Positions 1 to 7,740 of a stretch of DNA of 64,000 nucleotides are shown one piece after another; position 1 is the first letter of the stretch; every line of letters begins with the position of its first letter. The notes under the pieces were generated by a model. The model made no database searches and was not told the origin of the DNA. It saw nothing but the letters and a program-made list of their open reading frames with translations. Made by a program: the position numbers and the translations under genes. This DNA is from Desulfovibrio aminophilus DSM 12254 (GTDB taxonomy: Bacteria; Desulfobacterota; Desulfovibrionia; Desulfovibrionales; Desulfovibrionaceae): contig NZ_AUMA01000008.1 of NCBI RefSeq assembly GCF_000422565.1, positions 230,978 to 294,977 of the forward strand, written 5' to 3'.

Positions 1-1
1 C

Positions 2-277
2 AGCGGGCTGCGCTGTCATTATCGCTTGCTGGCCGAACGCCTCGGCTGTGAACTCCTGCATCACGACGGCGGCCTGGAGCAGTCTCCGCACCGGCTTCAG
101 CAGCAGCTGGCCGGGGCTGACGCGGTGATCTGTCCGGTGGACTGCGTGAGCCACGAGGCCTGCGCCGCGGTCAAGAAAATGTGCAAGCACTGCCTCAAGC
201 CCGTGCTCTTCGCCCGTTCCTCGGGCTTGTCGAGCCTTGCCGCCTCGCTCTCCGAGCTGGATAGGGTCAGTCAGTAG
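2..277 (+). CDS. DUF2325 domain protein, C-terminal part (5' end outside window)
   Basis: The reading frame is open from the first bases and stops at 277, so only about 91 C-terminal residues are present. They contain the segment VICPVDCVSHEACAAVKK followed by a CxxC-like KMCKHCLKP and RSSGLSSLAASL. This is the usual C-terminal signature of DUF2325 proteins, in which a Rossmann-like fold detects whether a position can be reached by a nucleotide-like ligand; the function is not established. No partner gene is visible upstream. A strong bidirectional hairpin terminator follows directly, so this is the last gene of its transcription unit. The family call is from motif recognition and is fairly secure; the role is unknown. 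Confidence 0.75.
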   Translation, partial: SGLRCHYRLLAERLGCELLHHDGGLEQSPHRLQQQLAGADAVICPVDCVSHEACAAVKKMCKHCLKPVLFARSSGLSSLAASLSELDRVSQ

Positions 278-294
278 CCCCCGCCGGAGAAGGA

Positions 295-326
295 AAAAGA
301 GCCCCCGCCGGGGCGGGGGCTCTTTT
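295..326. terminator. Bidirectional rho-independent terminator
   Basis: A perfect GC-rich stem (AGAGCCCCCGCC with GGCGGGGGCTCT) is flanked by A-tract on the left and T-tract on the right. It can end transcription from the DUF2325 gene on the plus strand and from the FmdE-type gene that converges on it from the minus strand. Confidence 0.85.
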
Positions 327-337
327 GTTGCGGTCTT

Positions 338-1969
338 CTATTTGCCGAACGGGCACTTGGGGAAGGTGCAAGACTTGCAACCCAAACAGAAGCCACCCTC
401 GGCCATAAGCGCCAGATCGCGGCGGGTCAGGGTCTGCCCGGCCAGCAGGCGGGGCAGGAGCAGGTCCAGGCTGGTGGTCTTGTAGAACAGGGCGCAGGCC
501 GGGACGCCCAGGACCTGGGCCTCGCCGATGCGGCCCACCAGGGTCATGGCCCCGGGCAGGATGGGCGCGCCGTAGAGGAAGTCCGTGAGCCCGGCGTCCA
601 GAAGGCCGTGGCGGGTCACGTCGCCGGGGTCCACGGAGAGCCCGGCCGTGGTGATCACGAGATCGGCCCCGGCGGCGAGCATCTGGCGGACGCTGTCCGC
701 GATGCGGGCCCGGTCGTCGGGCACGATGTCCACGCAGGCCACTTCCGAACCCAGGGCCTCCACCTTGCTCTTGATGATCGGCGCGAACTTGTCCTCGATG
801 AGCCCCTGGAAGACCTCGGTGCCGGTGACCAGGATGCCCACACGGGCCCGCCGCAGGGTCAGCACGGAGAAGAGCGGCTCCTCCGCCAGGGCCGCGAGAG
901 CCTGCTCGAAGCGGGCGCGGGCCAGGTACAGCGGAATGGCCCGGCAGGCGGCCAGGCGCTTGCCTTCCTCGACCAGGATGTCGCCCTGGCGCGTGGCGCA
1001 CATGACGTCCTGAACCATGTTGAAGGCCAGCAGGCGCTCGCGGTCCAGGACCAGCAGGCCCGAACGCCCGGCCGTGAAGTTGATCTTGCCCTCGCGCGGT
1101 TCGGGGTCGTGCAGCACTCCGGGACCGGCCATGACCCGGGCGAAGGCCAGGGCGGCTTCGTTTTCATGCACCCATTTTTCATCCTGAACCGCTTCGGATT
1201 CCAGGTAGACCTCGAAGCGGCCCATGCGCTGGAGTTCGCAGAGATCCCCCGCCTCCAGGGTCTGTCCGGCATGAACCAGGGGATCCTTGACCCGGCCCGG
1301 CACGATGCGGGTCATGTCGTGCAGGGCCTTGCGTCCCAGAGCCTGGTCCACGGGCACGGCGCGCAGCCGCGGGCCTTCCGATGGCGCGCTTTCAGTCTCG
1401 TCCCGGCGCAGGTAGGGCGCTTCGCCCTGACAGCCCCGGCAGGCTCCGCCGTCGCGGGAGGGATACGCCTCCCCGCAGATGGGGCAGACGGCGATGCCGC
1501 CCATGTGGGCCTTGCGCCGGGCGCGTTCCGGCACGAGCACCTCCTGCACGGAGCAGAGACTCGGCCCGGCGCGACGGATTTCGTCGAAGAGCCGTTCCGT
1601 GTCCTGCTCTTTCTTGGGTTTGAGCTTGAGATACCAGCCCTTGATTTCGGGCCACATCTCGACCTTGGCCGGGTCCAGGGCCACGCGCACGCCCACGCCG
1701 GTGAACTTGTCATAGAGGGTCACGGCGTAGCGGCCGAGGTTGACGATCTTCATCCAGCCGTTGCCCGTGCTGCACAGGGTCAGCATCTGCACGGCGTCGG
1801 GCAGGCATTTCTGGGATTCCACCAGGGCTTCGAAAAGGGTGCCCTCGGGGATGCGCGACTTGGCCAGCGCCACCATGTAGCCGCCGATGAGCAGGCCTGG
1901 GGCCGGGTAGCCGTGGAACTCCGCGGCTTTCTGCTTGAACTCCTCGAAGCTGTACGGTCCGATGTTCAT
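338..1969 (-). CDS. FmdE-family protein fused to a molybdopterin-binding (MoeA/MogA-like) domain
   Basis: 543 residues. The N-terminal third (FHGYPAPGLLIGGYM near residue 19) matches FmdE, named after formylmethanofuran dehydrogenase subunit E. A zinc-ribbon-like pair follows at C162/C165 and C177/C180. From about residue 377 there is a molybdopterin-binding domain (VGILVTGTEVF, then DLVITTAGLSVDPGDVT). The protein ends in a four-cysteine tail (C528, C531, C534, C539) with CxxCxxCxxxxC spacing, which could bind an Fe-S cluster or zinc. The start is supported by a GGAGGAG Shine-Dalgarno. It lies 84 bp downstream of the Mo/W oxidoreductase on the same strand, so a role in cofactor delivery, insertion or quality control for that enzyme is a reasonable inference. 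No catalytic activity can be assigned from sequence alone. Confidence 0.8.
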   Translation of the reverse strand: MNIGPYSFEEFKQKAAEFHGYPAPGLLIGGYMVALAKSRIPEGTLFEALVESQKCLPDAVQMLTLCSTGNGWMKIVNLGRYAVTLYDKFTGVGVRVALDPAKVEMWPEIKGWYLKLKPKKEQDTERLFDEIRRAGPSLCSVQEVLVPERARRKAHMGGIAVCPICGEAYPSRDGGACRGCQGEAPYLRRDETESAPSEGPRLRAVPVDQALGRKALHDMTRIVPGRVKDPLVHAGQTLEAGDLCELQRMGRFEVYLESEAVQDEKWVHENEAALAFARVMAGPGVLHDPEPREGKINFTAGRSGLLVLDRERLLAFNMVQDVMCATRQGDILVEEGKRLAACRAIPLYLARARFEQALAALAEEPLFSVLTLRRARVGILVTGTEVFQGLIEDKFAPIIKSKVEALGSEVACVDIVPDDRARIADSVRQMLAAGADLVITTAGLSVDPGDVTRHGLLDAGLTDFLYGAPILPGAMTLVGRIGEAQVLGVPACALFYKTTSLDLLLPRLLAGQTLTRRDLALMAEGGFCLGCKSCTFPKCPFGK

Positions 1970-2053
1970 GAACTCCTCCCGGGCAAGATATGACGCGACC
2001 GCCCGCCCCTCGGGGACGGACGGCCGCGCCGGAGGTGGGAGAGAAACGCCAAA

Positions 2054-4132
2054 TTATTTGGTCACTGCCACGAAATGCTCCTGCATGGCAATGCCGCCCC
2101 CGCCCTTATCCCATTTTTCGATGCCCTTCGGCATGAGTTCGTTGTCCGCGACGCCCTTGCCCCTGGCCCGGCTCTCCACCGGCAGGGTGTGGCCGAAACC
2201 GTGGATCATGAAGACCGCCTCGGGATGGATGAAGTCCGTGACGAAGGCCTTGATCCGGCCGGAATGGCCGTTGGAGGACACCGTCACGTATTCGCCGTCG
2301 GCGATGTCCAGTTCCTTCGCAGCGTCGCTATGAATCCAGAGCAGGTTTTCGGGCATCTGCTCGAAGAGCAGGGGGTTGTTCACCGTGTGGCCCTGGGTAT
2401 GCACGCCGCAACGGCCGAAGGTGATCCTGAAGCGGCCCTTGGGCGGACGTTCCGGGGAGGTGTAAGGCGCGAGCCAAGGCAGGCCGGACTTGGCCAGGCG
2501 GGAAGAGGCGATCTCCACCTTGCCGGATTCGGTCTTGAACTTGAGCTCCTCCATCTTGCGGTAGAGGGGATCGGCGGCCAGGGACACGGAACCGCTCTTC
2601 TCGAAGTCGGCGATGGTCAGACCGGTGTCCTGCAACTGGAAGGCCCAGATGTCCTCGATGCGTTCGTAGGCCAGCTTGTCGATGCCCATGCGCTTGGCCA
2701 GCCCGCAGTAGATCTCCCACACGGACTTGGTGTCGTAGAGCGGTTCGCAGGCGCGTTTGCGCACGAAGAAGGAGGGCTTGAGGCCGTTTTTCGTGGCGAT
2801 GGTGTCCTCGCGTTCCAGGTAGGTGGACATCGGCAGGACCACGTCCGAGTACCAGGCCGTGTCGGACCAGGAGAAGGTCACGGACACGAGCAGCTCCAGG
2901 TTGTCCAGGATCTTCTTCACGTCGGCGGAGTCCGGGAAGGCCATGAGCGGATCGTGGCGTTGGACGATGTAGGCCTTGATAGGGTAAGGCTCGCCTGTGA
3001 CGATGGCCTCGTAGGCCAGATGCACCAGTCCAGGCCCGGCGTCGTAGTGCGTGCGGCCGGACATCCAGCCCACGCCGTCCGCGCGTTTTTCGGCGGGCTT
3101 GGGGAATTGCTCCATGAGGCTTTTGAGGCCCTTTTTCCCGACGTCGCCGGGCTTGGCCGTGAGCGGCAGTCCGCCCTTGGCTCCGACCGCGCCGAGCAGG
3201 GCGTTGATGATGTATGCCGTGCGGCAGACATAGAAGGAGTCGGAGTAGCGGGAAACCATCCAGCCCGGGTGCCAGATGACTGAGGGCGCGGCGGCGGCCA
3301 ACTGACGGGCCAGGTCGCGGATGCGCTCGGCCGGGATGCCGGTCTCGGCCTCGGCCCATTCCGGGGTGTGCTTGGCGGTGAAGACCTTCAGTTCGTCCAG
3401 CCCGCTGATCCACATCTCCGCGAATTTCTTGTCGTGGAGATCCTCGGCCAGGAGCACGTGGATCACGGCCAGATTCAGGGCGTAGTCCGTTCCCGGCCGG
3501 ATGAGGTAGAAGTTGTCGGCCTTGCCCGCCGAGATGTTGGCCCGCACGTCGATGACCGAGAGCTTGCAGCCCGCGCCCATGCCGTCCAGGGCGTTGTTCA
3601 CTTCGGCCACGTTGATGGCCTCGAAGATGTTCCGGGTCTGGAGCACGAGGTGTTTGCAGTTCTTGTAATCGTAGACCACGTCCTTGCGGCCGAAGCCGAA
3701 CACGGACATGGCCGCGTTCATGACGTTGCGCGCGCAGGCCGAGTCGTGGTTGCAGTAGTTGGGCGTGCCGATGGCCCGCAGAAAGGCGCGGTACACGTCG
3801 CGGAACGGGCCTCCCCGGTCGGAGAGAAGCACGGAACGGTCGCCGTGCTTGGCCCGGATTTCGTTCAGGCGCTTGGCCACGTAGTCCAGGGCCTCGTCCC
3901 AACTCACGCGCCGCCAGCGGCCTTCGCCTCGCGCGCCCTCGCGGATCATGGGATGCTGGGGGCGTTCCGAATCTTCGTAAAGGGCGATGCCCGCCGCGCC
4001 GCGCGCGCAGAGGGATCCCTTGAGGGCTTGGCCGCCCTGCAGGCGGACGGGGCGTCCGTCCTCCACCTCGGCCTGGATCGGGCAGCGCACCGAGCACATG
4101 CCGCAGACGCTGTTCACCGTGGTCTTGGTCAT
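2054..4132 (-). CDS. Molybdopterin oxidoreductase, thiosulfate/polysulfide reductase-like catalytic subunit (DMSO reductase family)
   Basis: 692 residues. The N-terminus carries the family [4Fe-4S] motif (C10, C13, C17, C42). The Mo/W ligand is probably C133 in HDSACARN, the position where PhsA/PsrA-type enzymes have cysteine. The C-terminal molybdopterin-dinucleotide domain includes GVHTQGHTVNNPLLF. The start at 4132 has a GAGGAGG ribosome site; a longer frame upstream has no such site. Oddly, there is no twin-arginine signal peptide, although PhsA/PsrA enzymes are usually exported, so this one looks cytoplasmic. The divergent four-cluster Fe-S protein at 4461 is the likely electron-transfer partner. 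No NrfD/PsrC-type membrane anchor is present in the window. The substrate (thiosulfate, polysulfide, tetrathionate or other) cannot be decided. Confidence 0.8.
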   Translation of the reverse strand: MTKTTVNSVCGMCSVRCPIQAEVEDGRPVRLQGGQALKGSLCARGAAGIALYEDSERPQHPMIREGARGEGRWRRVSWDEALDYVAKRLNEIRAKHGDRSVLLSDRGGPFRDVYRAFLRAIGTPNYCNHDSACARNVMNAAMSVFGFGRKDVVYDYKNCKHLVLQTRNIFEAINVAEVNNALDGMGAGCKLSVIDVRANISAGKADNFYLIRPGTDYALNLAVIHVLLAEDLHDKKFAEMWISGLDELKVFTAKHTPEWAEAETGIPAERIRDLARQLAAAAPSVIWHPGWMVSRYSDSFYVCRTAYIINALLGAVGAKGGLPLTAKPGDVGKKGLKSLMEQFPKPAEKRADGVGWMSGRTHYDAGPGLVHLAYEAIVTGEPYPIKAYIVQRHDPLMAFPDSADVKKILDNLELLVSVTFSWSDTAWYSDVVLPMSTYLEREDTIATKNGLKPSFFVRKRACEPLYDTKSVWEIYCGLAKRMGIDKLAYERIEDIWAFQLQDTGLTIADFEKSGSVSLAADPLYRKMEELKFKTESGKVEIASSRLAKSGLPWLAPYTSPERPPKGRFRITFGRCGVHTQGHTVNNPLLFEQMPENLLWIHSDAAKELDIADGEYVTVSSNGHSGRIKAFVTDFIHPEAVFMIHGFGHTLPVESRARGKGVADNELMPKGIEKWDKGGGGIAMQEHFVAVTK

Positions 4133-4460
4133 GGGAAAAACCTCCTCGGAAAAGTCGTCTTTCGAGCCGGAAGGCCCGTTGGTTACTATCACGGGATTAT
4201 CATTTTTAGGGCACCTGAAGCGGCTTGGGCAAGCAAAATCGAGAATGTGAAAAAAGAAACAATTTCCCGGACAAAGTCGGGGAGCGGGCATCTGGTTTCA
4301 AGCAACATATTGGGAATTTGTGAACAAAAGGGAAATTCATTGACACAAAGTCGCCGGATGTGGTTCCAATGGTCTATGTGTCCCAGAGGTTGGGACGCGG
4401 TGTCGCCATTTTCACGGGATGGGGCGGGCGGGGTGTCACCTGGCCCGGCAAGGAGCGTTC
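4133..4460. promoter_or_regulatory. Divergent intergenic region between oxidoreductase and Fe-S subunit
   Basis: This 328-bp gap is more AT-rich than its surroundings and must hold both promoters. A perfect TTGACA is present at 4340-4345 toward the plus-strand gene, but no convincing -10 sits at normal spacing. Just upstream is a short palindrome, TTTGTGAACAAA (outer five bases paired), which could be a regulator site. Ribosome sites are GAGGAGG for the minus gene and AAGGAG for the plus gene. I see no coding sequence here. Confidence 0.4.
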
Positions 4461-4910
4461 ATGAGCATCTACAAGATCAAGCTGGACAAGAAGCGCTGCA
4501 TCGCCTGCAAGGCCTGCGAGGTGCATTGCAAGGTGAAGAACCACGTGCCCGTAGGCATCCAGCTCAACCACATCTTCGTGGAAGGGCCCAGGGCGCGCAA
4601 GGACGGCCGGCCGGAATTCGTGACCAAGTATCAGCCCTGCCTCATGTGCAAGGAGCCCAAGTGCGTGCCTGCCTGTCCCACCGGGGCCATGACCATGCGC
4701 GAGTCCGATGGGCTGGTCTACGTGCGCACCGAGCTGTGCGACGGCTGCAAGGCCTGCATCGAGGCCTGCCCCTGGAGCGTGCCGGTGTTCAATGAACTGA
4801 CCGGCAAGATCATGAAGTGCGACTATTGCATGGATCGCATCGAGCAGGGGCTGGACCCGGCCTGCGTCACGGGCTGCACGGCCAAGGCCCTGAGTTTCAC
4901 GCGCCCCTGA
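4461..4910 (+). CDS. Four-cluster [4Fe-4S] ferredoxin-type electron-transfer subunit (PhsB/PsrB/DmsB-like)
   Basis: 149 residues. Four cysteine groups are visible: CIACKACEVHC, CLMCKEPKCVPAC, CDGCKACIEAC, and CDYC followed by two more cysteines near CVTGC. This is the standard arrangement in the B subunits of DMSO-reductase-family enzymes, which pass electrons between the Mo subunit and a quinol or soluble carrier. AAGGAG sits upstream of the chosen ATG. It is divergent from the catalytic subunit at 4132 rather than in one operon with it. A TSUP transporter follows. There is no signal peptide, consistent with a cytoplasmic complex. Confidence 0.88.
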   Translation: MSIYKIKLDKKRCIACKACEVHCKVKNHVPVGIQLNHIFVEGPRARKDGRPEFVTKYQPCLMCKEPKCVPACPTGAMTMRESDGLVYVRTELCDGCKACIEACPWSVPVFNELTGKIMKCDYCMDRIEQGLDPACVTGCTAKALSFTRP

Positions 4911-4992
4911 TTCCGGTATGAACGGCGCGCGCTCCGGCGGGGAGGCGCGGCGGGAAAATTTGCAACGGCATGAAAGAGTGAGGAGGATCAAC

Positions 4993-6147
4993 GTGCTGCA
5001 CTCGAAAAGAATGCTCTTCATCGTGGCCCTGATCGTCATGGTCGGGGTCTGCCTGTGGTTCGAGCCCGCCTGGGCCGACAAACTGTCCGACGCCATCGCC
5101 AGCGCGCCGCAGGGCGCCGAGGCCGGTCAGATCGATCCCAGCAAACCGGCGGGCTTTCTCGGCATTCCCGGCGCTCCGAGCGTGAACCTCATCCTGGCCT
5201 TCGTCTGGGCCGTGTGGGTGGGCTGGATTTTCTCCACCGTGGGTGCGTTCGGCGGCGTCATGGCCGGTGTGGGCCACATGACCGTGTTCGGTCTGGGCGC
5301 CTACGCCAAGAGCTTCAAGACCACCGCCCCCGCGCTGAACAAGCTGGCCACCGACTCCATCCGCGCCTCCAACCAGTTCCTGGTCGGCACCTCGGCGCTC
5401 ATCTCCTCCTTCAACTACTGGAAGATGGGCCGTCTGGTGCTGCCCCTGGCCGTTGCGCTGGGCGCGGGCTCGCTCCTGGGCGCCTGGGGGTCGGCCACGC
5501 TGACCGCTGGCAAGATCTCCTTCTCCCAGTACCAGGGCTGGTTCGGCCTCTTCGTCCTGGTCCTCGGCTGCTACCTCTTCTGGGAAACCTCCGGCGCGGG
5601 CCAGGCCAGCAAAAAGAAGGCCAAGGCCGCGGCCAAGGCCTTCGAGGAATCGGTCAAGAAGCAGAAGGCCGGCGAGCAGGTGGACACCAAGGCCATGGGC
5701 GTGAAGACCACCAAGTTCACCCTGACCCGTTGCGAATTCACCTTCTACGGAGTCGAGTTCGCCTTCAATCCGCTGATCCCCCTGCTGGGCGGCATCGTCA
5801 TCGCGGCCGTGGCGGCCTTCCTGGGCGTGGGCGGCGGCTTCCTGCTGGTGCCCTTCCTGACCAGCGTGGCCCAGCTGCCCATGTATCTGGCGGCGGGCAC
5901 CTCGGCCCTGGCCGTGCTCATCTCCATGATCACGAGCATCGCCACCCTGATGACCAAGGGCACCCCGGTGGACTGGAGCCTCATCGGGCTTGAGTTGGTG
6001 GGCATCATCGTGGGTTCGGTCATCGGCCCGCGCACCTCCAAGTACTTCTCCGATCTTTGGCTCAAGCGTCTGTTCATCGTGCTTTCGCTTTACGTCGGCA
6101 TCGACTATGTGTTGAGGGGTTTCTTCAACTACCGCATCTTCGGCTAG
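4993..6147 (+). CDS. TauE/SafE (TSUP) family anion transporter
   Basis: 384 residues from a GTG start preceded by AGGAGG six bases away; a more upstream ATG at 4918 lacks a ribosome site. A hydrophobic N-terminus ending AWAD may be a signal anchor or cleavable signal. Multiple membrane segments follow, with the family-type glycine-rich loop (FLGVGGGFLLVPF) in the second half and a Lys/Ala-rich soluble linker around residues 200-235. TSUP proteins move sulfur oxyanions or organosulfonates such as sulfite, thiosulfate or sulfoacetate. Position next to a thiosulfate/polysulfide reductase-like pair fits export or import of a sulfur oxyanion, but the substrate is inferred from context. Confidence 0.85.
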   Translation: MLHSKRMLFIVALIVMVGVCLWFEPAWADKLSDAIASAPQGAEAGQIDPSKPAGFLGIPGAPSVNLILAFVWAVWVGWIFSTVGAFGGVMAGVGHMTVFGLGAYAKSFKTTAPALNKLATDSIRASNQFLVGTSALISSFNYWKMGRLVLPLAVALGAGSLLGAWGSATLTAGKISFSQYQGWFGLFVLVLGCYLFWETSGAGQASKKKAKAAAKAFEESVKKQKAGEQVDTKAMGVKTTKFTLTRCEFTFYGVEFAFNPLIPLLGGIVIAAVAAFLGVGGGFLLVPFLTSVAQLPMYLAAGTSALAVLISMITSIATLMTKGTPVDWSLIGLELVGIIVGSVIGPRTSKYFSDLWLKRLFIVLSLYVGIDYVLRGFFNYRIFG

Positions 6148-6168
6148 CCGACGGCGTCACCGACAACC

Positions 6169-6203
6169 AAGGGGCTCCGGGCAAGCGGCCCGGGGCCCCT
6201 TTT
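6169..6203 (+). terminator. Rho-independent terminator after the TSUP gene
   Basis: A 14-bp stem (AAGGGGCTCCGGGC with GCCCGGGGCCCCTT, one G-T pair) is followed by a short T run. It ends the Fe-S/TSUP unit only ten bases before the start of the next gene, so that gene must be driven by another promoter or by read-through. Confidence 0.75.
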
Positions 6204-6212
6204 GCGTGGGAT

Positions 6213-6800
6213 ATGGACGGACTCCGCGATTTCCTGCTGATCCTGGATCCCTGGCTCATCCAGCCTTTTCGTTGGCTGGACGCGCCGATGCCCGCGTTTC
6301 TCCTTGGCATCTTCGCGCTTTCCCTGGTCTGCGTGTTCCTGGGCGATCTCGCGGCTCTGGCCGTACTGCGTCTGAACCGCAAGGTCTTCGGCGGCTACCT
6401 CAAGGACATGGTCCGCCACCACGAACTTTCCATCACGGCGGCCAAGACCGGCAGCAAGGAGAACTTCAAGGCCGTCAACCGCCAGGCCCACGAGGCCTTC
6501 GGCAAGTACTTCTTCAGCCAGGCCGCCGTGTTCACGTCCAGCATCTGGCCCGTGCCCTTCGCCCTGGCCTGGCTGGACATCCGTTTTCAGGGCGTGCTCA
6601 TCAAGCTCCCCCTGATGGATTTCGAGGCCAACTACGTCTTTTTCTTTCTCCCCCTGTACATCCTGGCGCGGATTCTCTATTCTCGGACGATCGGGCGCAT
6701 CCCCTGGTATGCCCGGATGCGGGCGGCCGCCACCCTGGACATCGGCGAGGATGCCGCACATTCCGCCCCGGGAACGGGAGGCGGGCGGCAAGGAGTCTGA
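6213..6800 (+). CDS. Conserved membrane protein of unknown function
   Basis: 195 residues with three clear hydrophobic stretches: around residues 22-52 (LLGIFALSLVCVFLG), 105-125 (SSIWPVPFALAWLD), and 135-155 (YVFFFLPLYILARILYS). A polar, basic section lies between the first two. The general layout recalls YidC/DUF106-like small membrane proteins, but I cannot confirm membership. The ribosome site is weak (GTGGG). It is 12 bp upstream of a PhnD-like binding protein and a histidine kinase, and is probably co-transcribed with them. Confidence 0.6.
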   Translation: MDGLRDFLLILDPWLIQPFRWLDAPMPAFLLGIFALSLVCVFLGDLAALAVLRLNRKVFGGYLKDMVRHHELSITAAKTGSKENFKAVNRQAHEAFGKYFFSQAAVFTSSIWPVPFALAWLDIRFQGVLIKLPLMDFEANYVFFFLPLYILARILYSRTIGRIPWYARMRAAATLDIGEDAAHSAPGTGGGRQGV

Positions 6801-6812
6801 AGGAGCCGTCGC

Positions 6813-7736
6813 ATGCGCAAGGAGTACTGGGCCGTCGGCTTGGCCGCGCTGGCGCTGCTGATCCTGGCCGTGGGCTGGGAGCGGGATGAACCGGCGACCC
6901 GTGTGGATCTCTCCCGGCGCGTGGACATCACCCTCAAGACCCAGGCCGAAGCCATCACCTACGCCTATCTCCCGCAGTACTCCCACAGCATCTCCTTCGA
7001 GCGCCACCGGCGCCTGGTGGAATACCTCTCCCGGGTCACGGGATACCCCTTCCGCCAAGTCTTCCCGGACACCTTCGACGAACACGTGAAGATGGTTGAG
7101 CGCGGCGAGATCGACATTTCCTTCTCCAATCCCTTCATCTACATCCGTCTGGCCCGCGCGGGCGCCAGGGCCTTCGCCCGCATCGTGGAGGAGTCCGGCA
7201 GGCCGGATTTCCACAGCCAGATCATCTGCCGCAAGGACAACCGGGCCATCCGCAGCCTGGAGGATTGCCGAGGCAAGCGTTGGATCGCCGTGGACCCGGG
7301 GTCCGCCGGAGGTTTCGTCTTCGCCCTGGACTATTTCCTGAGCCATGGCATTCAGCGCGAGGACTTCGCCGAGATCGCCTTCGCCCCCGGGCCGGGCGGC
7401 AAGCAGGAAAAGGTCGTGCTGGCGGTCTACGCGGGCAAGTACGACATCGGCTCGGTGCGCAACGGCACGTTGGAGCTGGTCAAGGACAAGGTGGACCTGG
7501 ACGCCATCCGCGTCCTGGCGGAGAGCCGCTCCTATCCCGGCTGGGTCTACTCCGCCCGACGGGGCTTCGATCCGGCCCGGCTGAAGGTCATCACCGAGGC
7601 CCTGCTCCGCCTGGACCAGGGGGGAGAAGAGGCGGAGCAGATACTGGCGGCGGCTCATTTCAAGGGCATCATTCCGGCCATGGACGCGGACTACGATTCC
7701 ATTCGAAGCTTGGCGAACCGCATTTCACAGGAGTAG
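6813..7736 (+). CDS. PhnD-like periplasmic phosphate/phosphonate-type substrate-binding protein
   Basis: 307 residues with a single N-terminal hydrophobic helix (about residues 6-22). This is either a signal anchor or an uncleaved signal, since no lipobox cysteine is seen. The body reads as a PhnD/SsuA-type binding protein: IDISFSNPFIYIRL, VDPGSAGGFVFALDYF and YDIGSVRNGTLELV correspond to ligand-cleft segments of the family. AAGGAG precedes the ATG. No ABC permease or ATPase is nearby; instead the kinase starts four bases after the stop. This indicates a signalling role, with the binding protein presenting a ligand to the kinase's periplasmic domain. Confidence 0.82.
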   Translation: MRKEYWAVGLAALALLILAVGWERDEPATRVDLSRRVDITLKTQAEAITYAYLPQYSHSISFERHRRLVEYLSRVTGYPFRQVFPDTFDEHVKMVERGEIDISFSNPFIYIRLARAGARAFARIVEESGRPDFHSQIICRKDNRAIRSLEDCRGKRWIAVDPGSAGGFVFALDYFLSHGIQREDFAEIAFAPGPGGKQEKVVLAVYAGKYDIGSVRNGTLELVKDKVDLDAIRVLAESRSYPGWVYSARRGFDPARLKVITEALLRLDQGGEEAEQILAAAHFKGIIPAMDADYDSIRSLANRISQE

Positions 7737-7740
7737 CCGG

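Noticed and set aside
608..1993. Long plus-strand open frame opposite the FmdE-type gene
   Set aside because: It has shadow composition (A/G/H/Q-rich), no ribosome site and lies entirely over a well-supported gene.
4310..4345. HcpR/FNR-type operator in the oxidoreductase intergenic region
   Set aside because: TTTGTGAACAAA is palindromic but lacks the second half (TCACAA at six-base spacing) expected for such sites.
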